Of a stretch of 64,000 nt of DNA, positions 1 to 8,347 are shown in pieces; position 1 is the first letter of the stretch, and each line of letters opens with the position of its first letter. A program made the position numbers and the translations under genes. Source of the DNA: Acinetobacter albensis (lineage in GTDB: Bacteria; Pseudomonadota; Gammaproteobacteria; Pseudomonadales; Moraxellaceae); NCBI RefSeq assembly GCF_900095025.1, contig NZ_FMBK01000006.1:62001-126000 (forward strand), given 5' to 3'. The notes beneath the pieces were generated by a model. The model had not been told where the DNA came from. It searched no databases and worked only from the letters and a program-made list of their open reading frames with translations.

Positions 1-764
1 GGATTAATTGTTGCAGCTAACCCACTAGTACCTAAACTTTCAGTTACTTGTACTTCGTGTTCAATTTCAGAACGATAGGTAACAGATGTTTTTAAAGCAA
101 TTTCAGGAATTTGATATGCAAAACCTGCAAGCCAACCAGTAGCACCATCTTCACCAATATTGGCATTGTAATCACCAAATGCTGCTAAGCCACCGTATGC
201 AACACCACGTAATTGAACATCACCTTTTACAGTTTGATAAACGCCACCACCATAAATGTTCCAGTTTTCAGTCGGTTGAAAGCCTAAAATTACTGAAATA
301 TTCTGGGATTTTACTTCGACAGCTGTTCCTTCTGTACCATTATGAAATGCACCTTGATTAGCAAATGGAGCTAATGGGCCAGGTAAAGCAGCTGTTTTTT
401 TTGTATCTGTTTTATATTCAGCATCAGCACCAAATGGTTGGTCGTAAATTAAACCAAAAGAAAAGTGATCAGTAAGCTGTAGTTTTAGTGCAGCGCTAGG
501 AAAGTAATAATCACCAGCCATTTCACCAACACTTGTATTTTCAAGCCCGATAGCTACTGCTGGTGCTGCAGGATTTGGAGTCCATCCACTTTTTACATTA
601 CCCGAAACATTAGGGTCTAAAACTGAAATACCTGCTTCAAAATAGTTGCCTGGCTGTAAAAAAGCGGCAATTGATTGACCTGAACGATCAAGAGCGGCTG
701 CGAATGCACCTGTCATGGGTACTGTTGCAAGAATAATCGCGGTAGTTAGTGTTTTTAATTTCAT
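1..764 (-). CDS. FadL/OmpP1-family outer membrane transport protein (partial, 3' end outside window)
   Basis: The reading frame is open from ATG at 764 down to the window edge, about 254 codons, so the C-terminal half is missing. The start MKLKTLTTAIILATVPMTGAFA is followed by AALDRSG and forms a Sec signal peptide of about 22 residues. GGAAGA lies 7 nt upstream of the ATG. The mature start (LDRSGQSIAAFLQPGNYFEAG) and later stretches such as DHFSFGLIYDQPFGADAEY and GWLAGFAYQIPEIALKTSVTYRS are typical of FadL long-chain fatty acid channels, 14-stranded outer membrane barrels with an N-terminal hatch. Inferred role: uptake of fatty acids or other hydrophobic compounds. Its nearness to the lipid-modification locus may be chance, since 660 bp of AT-rich DNA separates them. 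Confidence 0.88.
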   Translation of the reverse strand, partial: MKLKTLTTAIILATVPMTGAFAAALDRSGQSIAAFLQPGNYFEAGISVLDPNVSGNVKSGWTPNPAAPAVAIGLENTSVGEMAGDYYFPSAALKLQLTDHFSFGLIYDQPFGADAEYKTDTKKTAALPGPLAPFANQGAFHNGTEGTAVEVKSQNISVILGFQPTENWNIYGGGVYQTVKGDVQLRGVAYGGLAAFGDYNANIGEDGATGWLAGFAYQIPEIALKTSVTYRSEIEHEVQVTESLGTSGLAATIN

Positions 765-1425
765 TCTTTATCTTCCCTAGAACGATACATATGTTATGAC
801 ATTTTTTGTGAATGCTTTTTTAATATCTGGAGAAATTAACTTTAAAAGCTAAGATCGATTGTTACTCCATGTGACAAAAATAGCACAATTAAATAAAGAG
901 TAAATGCTCTAGAAAAATAAAAAAATATGAAAAGTTATTTTATTACTTTTTTAAAGTTAATTTTATATAATAAATTTATATCAAATATTTGAAATATAAT
1001 AAAAAAATATAAATAATTTAAAATATTTTTACACTTTTGATTGGTTAAAAATTACCCAAATTTTATGTGAATACTTAACAATAATTTGTGATTTTAATCA
1101 CGTTTTATATTTTCTTTAACTTAAAAAAACAGAAATAATTATTTTAAGACATTGAATTTGTATTTTTTTGAAAATTAAATTTTAAATAAATTGGAAAGTC
1201 CGACTATCGCCTAGGGCGAATGATGCACTCTATACCAGTTAAAATATTTAAACAGGTTCGTATTGTTATACATTAGTTCTAACAAAAGTATTGGTTAAGG
1301 TATTTGCCTACACTTTTTTTAAAATACTGAAACAGCATTGATATAAAGAATTTCTTTTTTTTCTTCACGCTTTATTCACAGCCAGATAAGCTATTTTATA
1401 AAAATAAATTTCCAAGGTCACAAAA
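765..1425. other. AT-rich intergenic region without a recognisable gene
   Basis: This stretch of 661 bp holds the promoters of the FadL-type gene (leftward) and the lipocalin gene (rightward). It is extremely A/T-rich from about 880 to 1190, with short homopolymer runs. A short GC-richer patch near 1197-1240 shows no reading frame or clear hairpin. I see no gene, RNA or repeat here. Confidence 0.6.
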
Positions 1426-1986
1426 ATGACAAATGTATTTAAATCTTTATGTGCGGGTAGTGTATTGAGTTTGAGTATTTTTACTTTATCTTTTCATACG
1501 CAGGCAGAGACTGGAGTACTGAAGGCAGTTGAAAAAATTGACGTGAATCAATACGCGGGTCAATGGTATGAAATTGCGCATTTGCCCATGTTTTTTCAGC
1601 GAAAATGTGTCAGTGATACAACAGCTCAATATACGGTTAATTCAGATCAGACCATAGGTGTACTGAATAGTTGTCGCACAGAAACAAATGAAATGATCAG
1701 TTCTAAAGGTGTGGCTTATGCTCAAAATGCAGGTAACAGTAAACTGAAAGTGAGTTTTTTGCCTTCAGGCCTAAGATGGCTACCTTTTACTAAAGGTGAT
1801 TATTGGGTATTAAGAGTGGATCCAAACTATAAAGTTGCCTTGGTTGGTGGTCCAAGCCATAAATATTTATGGATTCTGTCACGTGATTCAAAGCTTGACC
1901 AAGCAACGTATCAATCTTATTTGCAGACAGCCCGTGAATATGGCTACGATGTATCAAAGTTAGTTCAAACACCTCATCAACCCTGA
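1426..1986 (+). CDS. Blc-like lipocalin, exported
   Basis: A 186-residue protein with an N-terminal signal peptide (about residues 1-27, cleavage near HTQA/ETG) and the lipocalin signature GQWYEIA at 45-51, followed by PMFFQRKC. The distal lipocalin pattern (GDYWVLRVDPNYKVALVGGP, LWILSRD) is also present. Bacterial lipocalins of the Blc type bind lysophospholipids or fatty acids and are usually outer-membrane lipoproteins. This one has no Cys at the cleavage site and so appears to be soluble in the periplasm. It lies 128 bp upstream of the desaturase operon, same strand, which suggests a role in handling lipids produced or repaired by that operon. Family assignment is firm; the ligand is inferred. 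Confidence 0.9.
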   Translation: MTNVFKSLCAGSVLSLSIFTLSFHTQAETGVLKAVEKIDVNQYAGQWYEIAHLPMFFQRKCVSDTTAQYTVNSDQTIGVLNSCRTETNEMISSKGVAYAQNAGNSKLKVSFLPSGLRWLPFTKGDYWVLRVDPNYKVALVGGPSHKYLWILSRDSKLDQATYQSYLQTAREYGYDVSKLVQTPHQP

Positions 1987-2000
1987 TATTTCTAATCTGC

Positions 2001-2024
2001 GGAGCGACTATTTTTCGTGGCTCC
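2001..2024 (+). terminator. Hairpin after the lipocalin gene
   Basis: GGAGCGAC and GTGGCTCC pair over 8 bp with one mismatch around a T-rich 8-nt loop, 14 bp past the lipocalin stop. No U-tract follows on the + strand, so this is at best a weak terminator or a processing hairpin. Confidence 0.35.
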
Positions 2025-2114
2025 ATTAAAAAAACTCTGCTTCACATAAATTTCATTCTGACTCGATTAAACTATGTAAAAGAAAATCAAATCATTTATC
2101 GATTAGGATTATCC

Positions 2115-3104
2115 ATGTTTAAAAGTCTGATGCGATGGTTGGATAGTTGGTCCACTCCTATTGGGGCGCAGGGCATTTCATCTGAAAATAAGCAAATTCA
2201 ATGGGTCCGTATTCTCCCTTTTATTCTTTTGCACATTGCTTGTCTTGCCGTATTTTGGGTGGGTATCTCTTGGTTTGCTGTGGTTTTTATGCTGCTGTTT
2301 TATCTGATTCGCATGTTTTCAATTACTGCATTTTTTCATCGCTACTTATCACATAAGACTTTTCAAACTTCACGTGTAGTGCAATTTATTTTTATATTGA
2401 TTGGGACTATGAGCGCGCAAAGAGGCCCTTTATGGTGGGCAGCGCATCATCGTTATCATCATCGATTTACGGATACCGATCAAGATCCACATTCATCAAC
2501 ACATGGGTTTTGGTATAGCCATATTGGCTGGTTTTTAAATGAATACAATTTCGCTCTTCGTAAAGACGTGATTAAGGATTGGCTTAAATATCCTGAATTG
2601 GTTTGGCTAGATCGTTTTTGCGTCATTATTGTGTTACTGACGGCAACAGCAATTTATTTTTTAGGCGAATGGGTGGCGATTGTACAACCCCAATTAGGAA
2701 CATCGGGTTTGCAACTTCTAGTCTGGGGGTTTGTTGTTTCCACGGTCTTGTTAATTCACGCCACTTTATGTATTAATTCACTGGCACATCTGTATGGCAG
2801 TCGAGATTTTGATACTGATGACCAAAGTCGAAATAACTTATTTTTATCGATCATTACTTTAGGTGAAGGTTGGCATAACAACCATCATTATTATGCGGGA
2901 AGTGTGCGTCAAGGCTTTTATTGGTGGCAGATTGATGTCACTTATTATGTTTTAAAAATAATGTCTTGGTTGGGATTGGTCTGGGGGCTAAAACCGATTC
3001 CACAACGGGTCTATGCGGTGAGTAAAATTGCTCAATCCTCCGATAAAGTAAAAAAATTAATCAAAACAAAGCGCAAGAATAGCTCAACTGGAGAGTCTTC
3101 ATGA
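2115..3104 (+). CDS. Membrane fatty acid (acyl-CoA/acyl-lipid) desaturase
   Basis: 329 residues with the three His boxes of membrane di-iron desaturases: HRYLSH at 75-80, HHRYHH at 111-116 and HNNHH at 254-258. Hydrophobic segments lie near 33-70, 90-105, 165-190 and 200-220. This is the delta-9 stearoyl-CoA-desaturase-like class, which introduces a cis double bond into saturated acyl chains in the inner membrane using O2 and an electron donor. It is the first gene of a tight operon; its stop overlaps the next start by 4 bp (ATGA). Context suggests that it makes the unsaturated chains on which the downstream methyltransferases act. The lysine-rich C-terminal tail is not conserved in the family. 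Confidence 0.92.
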   Translation: MFKSLMRWLDSWSTPIGAQGISSENKQIQWVRILPFILLHIACLAVFWVGISWFAVVFMLLFYLIRMFSITAFFHRYLSHKTFQTSRVVQFIFILIGTMSAQRGPLWWAAHHRYHHRFTDTDQDPHSSTHGFWYSHIGWFLNEYNFALRKDVIKDWLKYPELVWLDRFCVIIVLLTATAIYFLGEWVAIVQPQLGTSGLQLLVWGFVVSTVLLIHATLCINSLAHLYGSRDFDTDDQSRNNLFLSIITLGEGWHNNHHYYAGSVRQGFYWWQIDVTYYVLKIMSWLGLVWGLKPIPQRVYAVSKIAQSSDKVKKLIKTKRKNSSTGESS

Positions 3105-4387
3105 AAATTGCGATTATTGGTTCAGGTATTTCTGGATTGTATGCCGCATGGAAACTTTCAAAGCATCATCAAGTGACTGTTTTTGAGAAAAATACTTATT
3201 TGGGTGGGCATACTGATACACATGATTTAATCATTGACGGTCAAAAAGTCGCTGTAGATAGTGGTTTTATTGTTTTTAATGATTATAACTATCCACTGTT
3301 TAGTCAAATGATTGCTGAGCTTGGGGTAAAGTCACAAAGTAGTGATATGGGATTTTCTGTGAATAATCAGGTCACAGGGCTACAATATAATCCGTCGAAA
3401 AAGATCTCTTTACTGAGCAGACCACAAAATTTTTTAAACTCTCAGTTTAGAGCCATGCTGGCTGACCTTTTTAAGTTTTATTCTGCCAACAAAGACATCA
3501 ATGTCGATGATATCAATACAACGTTAAGCATCGAAGAATATTTAAATCAAAATGGTTATTCCGAAGCTTTTCGCCAAGAACATTTGTATCCAATGTGCGG
3601 CGCTTTATGGTCATGTCCAATAGAGCAAGCGGGACAAATTCCCTATAAATTCGTGGTGAGCTTTTTTCAGCATCATCGTATGTTGCAGCTCAAAGATCGC
3701 CCACAATGGCAAACGGTAAAAGGCGGTTCTGCGCAATACGTTCAAGCCATTCAGCAACAGTCAACTAATATTGAATTTAAAAACCTTGCTGTAATTAGTG
3801 TGTCACGTTTAGCTGATGAGGTGATTGTCAAAACACAACGCGATACTCAACAATTTGATTGGGTGATTTTTGCAAGTCATGCCGATGACAGTTTAAAAAT
3901 GTTAAGTGATGCGACACCACTTGAACAATCCGTATTGTCCCAATTTTCATATCAAGACAATAAAATGGTGGTGCACAGTGATGTAAGTATTATGCCGAAG
4001 CAGAAATCTCAGTGGGCAAGCTGGCATGTGCATGTCACCGCAGATCAGGCTAAATCTAATCCAAAAAAGCACATCCCTGAGGTTCATTATGCCTTTAGCT
4101 ACTGGATGAACAAACTGCAAAATTTGTCCTGTAAATCTCAAGTTTTTGCCACGTTGAACCCAAATTTTCAGATTAATCCACAACATATTTTAGTCGAGCG
4201 ACAATATCGCCATCCTGTATTTAATGCAAAAGCGATTGAAGCGCAAAATCGATGGCATGAAATTAATGGGCAATATCGAACCTCATTTTGTGGGGCATAT
4301 TGGGGTTGGGGTTTCCATGAAGATGGCGCGCGCAGTGCAGCCAACGTGGTCAATCAATTGACACAGCTTTTAGCCGAGCCCGCTTAG
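3101..4387 (+). CDS. FAD-dependent oxidoreductase (NAD(P)-binding, amine-oxidase fold) of the CFA/DUF1365 cluster
   Basis: 428 residues beginning with the Rossmann dinucleotide motif GSGISGLYAAWKL (from about residue 7) and EKNTYLGGHTDT, typical of the flavin-containing amine oxidase/phytoene desaturase fold. Close relatives travel with DUF1365 and CFA-synthase-like genes in Vibrio, Shewanella, Pseudomonas and alpha-proteobacteria. In the comparable furan and branched-chain fatty acid systems, a methyltransferase works with oxidoreductase partners; by analogy this protein may reduce, desaturate or oxidise the methylated acyl chain. That is inference. It overlaps the desaturase by 4 bp and lies 9 bp before the DUF1365 gene, so the genes are co-transcribed. 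Confidence 0.88.
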   Translation: MKIAIIGSGISGLYAAWKLSKHHQVTVFEKNTYLGGHTDTHDLIIDGQKVAVDSGFIVFNDYNYPLFSQMIAELGVKSQSSDMGFSVNNQVTGLQYNPSKKISLLSRPQNFLNSQFRAMLADLFKFYSANKDINVDDINTTLSIEEYLNQNGYSEAFRQEHLYPMCGALWSCPIEQAGQIPYKFVVSFFQHHRMLQLKDRPQWQTVKGGSAQYVQAIQQQSTNIEFKNLAVISVSRLADEVIVKTQRDTQQFDWVIFASHADDSLKMLSDATPLEQSVLSQFSYQDNKMVVHSDVSIMPKQKSQWASWHVHVTADQAKSNPKKHIPEVHYAFSYWMNKLQNLSCKSQVFATLNPNFQINPQHILVERQYRHPVFNAKAIEAQNRWHEINGQYRTSFCGAYWGWGFHEDGARSAANVVNQLTQLLAEPA

Positions 4388-4396
4388 GAGCATGTT

Positions 4397-5191
4397 ATGT
4401 GGATGAGCTCACTTGCCGTCGCACCCGTGACGATTCGGCATCGACGCTATTTACCCAAACAGCATGAATTTGACGCAAAATTAAATTATTTATGGTTCGA
4501 TCCCGATCAGATTGAATCCATCACTCAAAAATCTTGTTTATGGTCATCAAATCGGTGGAATTTACTTCAACTTGATGCTGATGACTTTTTAACGATGCAA
4601 CAGGGTTCAATTCGGCAAAAAGTCCAAAAAATAATCCTAGAACACAGCAATATTCAATTGACCTCAGATACTCAAATTCGAGTTCTTGCATTGCCGCGCA
4701 CTCTAAGCTTTCGCTTTAACTCTGTGGTTTTCTATATGGTGTTTGATGCCACTGAACAGCCATTATTTATCTTAAGTGAAATAACCAATACGCCATGGAA
4801 TGAACGCAAAGTCTATGTACATGACTGTCGAGAGAAAGCAGTTCAGCATTCACAGTTTCAGGGCTATCAATTCAAGTTTAAAAAATCATTTCATGTTTCT
4901 CCATTTATGCCGATGGAGATGGATTATCGTTGGAATTTTAATTTTTCGGAGCAGCAACAAGTCATTCATATGCAATTGTATCAACAAGATGTACTGCAAT
5001 TTGATGCCACAATGCGCTTTTCATTGCGCCCCATCACAGTTCCTTCACAACAGCATCGCTATGCTATTTCCAGTGTCTTTGAACCTTTTAAAATGATGGC
5101 AGGAATTTATCTGAATGCTTTTCGTTTATGGAAGAAAAAAGTGCCATTTTATCGACACCCAAAGAAAGATAAGGGAAATACCAAATCATGA
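4397..5191 (+). CDS. DUF1365 family protein
   Basis: 264 residues. The start (SLAVAPVTIRHRRYLPKQHEFDAKLNYLWFDPDQI) and the central NTPWNERKVYVHD and FKKSFHVSPFMPMEMDYRW are the conserved blocks of DUF1365. This family has no established biochemical activity but is almost always encoded between an FAD oxidoreductase and a CFA-synthase-like methyltransferase. No membrane segment is obvious. The stop overlaps the next start by 4 bp (ATGA), implying translational coupling. A role in the same lipid-modification pathway is inferred from conserved gene order only. Confidence 0.9.
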   Translation: MWMSSLAVAPVTIRHRRYLPKQHEFDAKLNYLWFDPDQIESITQKSCLWSSNRWNLLQLDADDFLTMQQGSIRQKVQKIILEHSNIQLTSDTQIRVLALPRTLSFRFNSVVFYMVFDATEQPLFILSEITNTPWNERKVYVHDCREKAVQHSQFQGYQFKFKKSFHVSPFMPMEMDYRWNFNFSEQQQVIHMQLYQQDVLQFDATMRFSLRPITVPSQQHRYAISSVFEPFKMMAGIYLNAFRLWKKKVPFYRHPKKDKGNTKS

Positions 5192-6384
5192 AAACACTCA
5201 TTTCCAATGAACAAGATGCGTTACCCTTGGTTTTACGTAGTTTATTTAAATTACGTCACGGTCAAATTATATTTCAAGGGGAATGGAATGGTTTTGTTGG
5301 AGACAGTATTGAACTGTGTGCTGTTGTTCAGGTTCATGATAAAAAACTGATGGATTTGGTTTTTAAAAGTGGTGTATTGGGTGCGGCAGAAGGGTATATT
5401 CGAGGCTATTGGAGCAGTGATCATCTGGTCGAGCTGATTCAAATTTTAGCCCGTAATCGAGATGTACTTGATAAAATTAATCAAAATGTGATTTCTCAAG
5501 CCAGTCAAATTTTTTTAAAGGCATGGCACAAATCTCGTCAAAATTCAATTGAAGGCAGTCGTAAAAACATCGCAGATCATTATGATTTGAGTAATGATTT
5601 CTTTAAGTTATTTCTCGATCCCTCCATGATGTATTCCAGTGCTGTGTTTAAAGATGCTGACATGACTTTGCAGCAAGCATCTGAATACAAAAAAGAACTG
5701 ATTTGTCAAAAACTACAGCTTAAACCGATGGATCATCTGGTTGAAATTGGCAGTGGTTGGGGGGGCTTTGCAATTTATGCCGCACAAAATTACGGTTGTA
5801 AAGTCACCACGATTACCATTTCACAAGCACAGTATGATGAAGCGGTTACGCGGATTCAAGCAGCAGGATTAGCGCATCGGGTAGATGTGCAATTAAAAGA
5901 TTATCGCTTGCTAGACGGTAAGTTTGACAAATTAGTTTCGATTGAAATGATTGAAGCAGTGGGCGAACAATATTTATCGACCTATTTTAAACAATGTCGT
6001 CATTTGCTTAAACCAAATGGCTTAGGGCTCATTCAAGCCATCACCATCGAAGATGCACGTTATAAAAAAGCATTAAAAACGGTAGATTATATTAAGCGTT
6101 ATATTTTCCCCGGCAGTTTTATCCCCTGCATCAGTGTGCTTACCCAAACAGCATCCGAACAGAAATTGCGTTTAAAACACTTAGAAGATATTGGTCAAAG
6201 TTATGCCCAAACCTTACATTTTTGGCGAAAAAACTTTTTGGCTGAGCGTGAACAAGTCCTTGCACTGGGATTTGATGAAAACTTTATTCGGATGTGGGAC
6301 TTTTATTTGTGTTATTGCGAAGGGGGCTTTAAAGAAGGCGTGATTAGCGATGTGCATATGTTATTTGAAGCCAGCGCTTATTAA
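5188..6384 (+). CDS. CFA-synthase-family SAM-dependent methyltransferase (probably not a classical cyclopropanating enzyme)
   Basis: 398 residues. HYDLSNDFF (131-139) and the SAM-binding motif VEIGSGWGG (185-193) identify the cyclopropane-fatty-acyl-phospholipid synthase superfamily, which methylates double bonds of phospholipid acyl chains at the membrane. Against the E. coli Cfa sequence as I recall it, the glutamate of the catalytic/bicarbonate site is kept (IEAVGE, Glu256). The Cys of MQYSCAYW is Ser here (MMYSSAVF), and the His of LLHTIG is Gln (LIQAITI, Gln283). This pattern fits the DUF1365-associated subfamily rather than true Cfa, so the product may be a methyl- or methylene-branched chain rather than a cyclopropane. 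It overlaps the DUF1365 gene by 4 bp. Confidence 0.88.
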   Translation: MKTLISNEQDALPLVLRSLFKLRHGQIIFQGEWNGFVGDSIELCAVVQVHDKKLMDLVFKSGVLGAAEGYIRGYWSSDHLVELIQILARNRDVLDKINQNVISQASQIFLKAWHKSRQNSIEGSRKNIADHYDLSNDFFKLFLDPSMMYSSAVFKDADMTLQQASEYKKELICQKLQLKPMDHLVEIGSGWGGFAIYAAQNYGCKVTTITISQAQYDEAVTRIQAAGLAHRVDVQLKDYRLLDGKFDKLVSIEMIEAVGEQYLSTYFKQCRHLLKPNGLGLIQAITIEDARYKKALKTVDYIKRYIFPGSFIPCISVLTQTASEQKLRLKHLEDIGQSYAQTLHFWRKNFLAEREQVLALGFDENFIRMWDFYLCYCEGGFKEGVISDVHMLFEASAY

Positions 6385-6422
6385 GTGTTAAACATTCATG
6401 AATAGACCAAGGAGCGAGCAAA

Positions 6423-7202
6423 ATGTTACTCAATTTCTTGTTGCTTGATGTTGTGATTATGGCAATGTGTTGGCTGATTGTGACTTATAACCAACGTGCC
6501 GGTTTAGTCGATGTCGCATGGAGCTTCTGTATTGCACTTAATGTGATGATTGCTGCATTTTGGTTAGATACTGCACCCATATCAGTACGTATTTTTATCG
6601 GATGTGCGAGCAGCATTTGGTTTCTACGATTGACTTGGCATTTATTGCGTCGTTATTGGCATGAATCAGAAGAAGATCGTCGTTACGCCAATATGCGCCG
6701 TGCAATGGGACAGTTTAAACACTTGGGTTTCTTGGCTTTTTTTATGTTTCAAGCGGGGTTGGCGATTTTATTTTCCTACCCGATGCTGTCTTTACTGAGC
6801 ACGACTGTCATACAGTGGAGTGAATGGACCCATTGGGCACTGATTGCTGCTGCCATCATGATGCTGTTGGCATTTATCGGTGAAAGCACGGCTGATCAGC
6901 AACTGTATCGTTTTAAACAAAAACCTGAACATCACGGCAAAACCATGGATCAAGGTTTATGGAAATATTCACGACACCCCAATTATTTTTTTGAATGGTT
7001 ACATTGGTTTGCCTATCCTATTTTAGGTTTAGCCGCAGGGCAATATTTGTTATGGATTTATCCATTGTTGATGTGGGCATTTCTATATTACATCACCGGT
7101 ATTCCGTTTAGCGAACAACAAGCATTGCGTCATCGTGGGCAAAACTATCGAGATTATCAACAACGCACGTCAATGTTTATTCCGTGGCAACCTAAAGAGT
7201 AG
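6423..7202 (+). CDS. DUF1295 / steroid 5-alpha-reductase-like membrane protein
   Basis: 259 residues, mostly hydrophobic with about six membrane segments. The C-terminal signature TMDQGLWKYSRHPNYFFEWLHW, then GIPFSEQQALRHRGQNYRDYQQRTSMFIP, is the DUF1295 pattern. This family belongs to the isoprenylcysteine methyltransferase/steroid 5-alpha-reductase fold, whose relatives reduce enone or methylate lipid substrates within the membrane using NADPH or SAM. The actual reaction is unknown. It starts 38 bp after the CFA-like gene behind an AAGGAGCGA Shine-Dalgarno and is followed 8 bp later by a second methyltransferase, so it is part of the lipid operon. Confidence 0.88.
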   Translation: MLLNFLLLDVVIMAMCWLIVTYNQRAGLVDVAWSFCIALNVMIAAFWLDTAPISVRIFIGCASSIWFLRLTWHLLRRYWHESEEDRRYANMRRAMGQFKHLGFLAFFMFQAGLAILFSYPMLSLLSTTVIQWSEWTHWALIAAAIMMLLAFIGESTADQQLYRFKQKPEHHGKTMDQGLWKYSRHPNYFFEWLHWFAYPILGLAAGQYLLWIYPLLMWAFLYYITGIPFSEQQALRHRGQNYRDYQQRTSMFIPWQPKE

Positions 7203-7210
7203 ATCACACT

Positions 7211-8260
7211 ATGGATTTTATGATTCAACAGTCGTTAAAACTGGTCGAAAGTGGATTGCTTCCCGATCAGGCAATCCGCGTGGCAATCCGCAGCTTAAGT
7301 AAAAAACGCTTAATTCAGGAAGGGCGCTATGATCCTGAACACGGTGCCCAGCGTTATATGGATGTTTTGCGCATGCTGAAAAGCAGTGAAATTGCGATTG
7401 AAACGGATAAAGCCAATGAACAACATTATGAGCTTCCCACTGAGTTTTTTCAGGCAGTACTGGGCAAACGCTTAAAGTACAGTGCCAGTTTATTTAATGA
7501 AGCGCAAACCACGTTAGATGAAGCAGAAGAGTTGGCTTTGGCCAGTTATTGTGAACGCGCACAATTAAAAGATGGTCAACACATTTTGGAAGTCGGTTGT
7601 GGTTGGGGATCTTTAAGTTTATGGATGGCGGAGCATTATCCGAATGCCACCATCACTGTGGTCTCCAACTCGGCAACTCAACGTGCGCATATTCAACAAC
7701 AAGCCAAATTACGACAGTTTAATCATTTGACTGTCATCACTTGTGATGTCAACGTGCTGGAACTTGAAGCCGCATCATTTGATCGTGTCGTTTCAGTAGA
7801 AATGTTTGAGCATGTGCGTAATTATCAAAAATTATTTGAAAAAATAAATACTTGGCTTAAACCCGAAGGATTGTTGTGGTGTCATATTTTTTGTCATCGC
7901 TTTTTGCATTATCCATTTGAAATCAAAAATGAATATGACTGGATGTCGAAATACTTTTTCAGTGGTGGACTGATGCCATCTGCATCCACTTTTTTACATT
8001 TTCAAGACCATTTAAAATTACAACAGCATTGGCAGTGGTCAGGTACGCAATATGAAAGAACGGCGAATGCTTGGCTTGAAAACATGGATCGGCATGAAAA
8101 AAGGTTAAAACCATTATTTGAAAAAACCTATGGTCAAGATGCCGCTGCATGGTGGCAACGTTGGCGCATATTTTTTATGGCTTGCGCTGAACTGTTTGGT
8201 TTTGAACAAGGACAAGAGTGGGTGATTGGGCACTTTTTGTTTCATAAAAATGCCGTATAA
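7211..8260 (+). CDS. Second CFA-like SAM-dependent methyltransferase (coclaurine N-methyltransferase-like)
   Basis: 349 residues. QHYELPTEFF (71-80) and the SAM motif LEVGCGWGS (126-134), then VSVEMFEHVRNYQ, place it in the CFA-synthase/Mycolic-acid-methyltransferase superfamily, in the shorter branch that also includes plant coclaurine N-methyltransferases. It differs strongly from the other methyltransferase of this operon (398 residues, different N-terminus), so the two are not a recent duplication. Substrate unknown; given the neighbours, a membrane lipid or its modified acyl chain is likely. It is the last gene of the tightly spaced run before the sensor kinase. Confidence 0.85.
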   Translation: MDFMIQQSLKLVESGLLPDQAIRVAIRSLSKKRLIQEGRYDPEHGAQRYMDVLRMLKSSEIAIETDKANEQHYELPTEFFQAVLGKRLKYSASLFNEAQTTLDEAEELALASYCERAQLKDGQHILEVGCGWGSLSLWMAEHYPNATITVVSNSATQRAHIQQQAKLRQFNHLTVITCDVNVLELEAASFDRVVSVEMFEHVRNYQKLFEKINTWLKPEGLLWCHIFCHRFLHYPFEIKNEYDWMSKYFFSGGLMPSASTFLHFQDHLKLQQHWQWSGTQYERTANAWLENMDRHEKRLKPLFEKTYGQDAAAWWQRWRIFFMACAELFGFEQGQEWVIGHFLFHKNAV

Positions 8261-8347
8261 GTTAAATTGAAACTGATAGGTTAAAGATGAGCGAGTGAAT
8301 CTCAAGCGTTGAAATCATCATTCAGTCATCATACAAGGGATAAGTTT

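Noticed and set aside
179..361. 60-residue + strand frame at the window start
   Set aside because: Lies antisense within the clear FadL-family gene.
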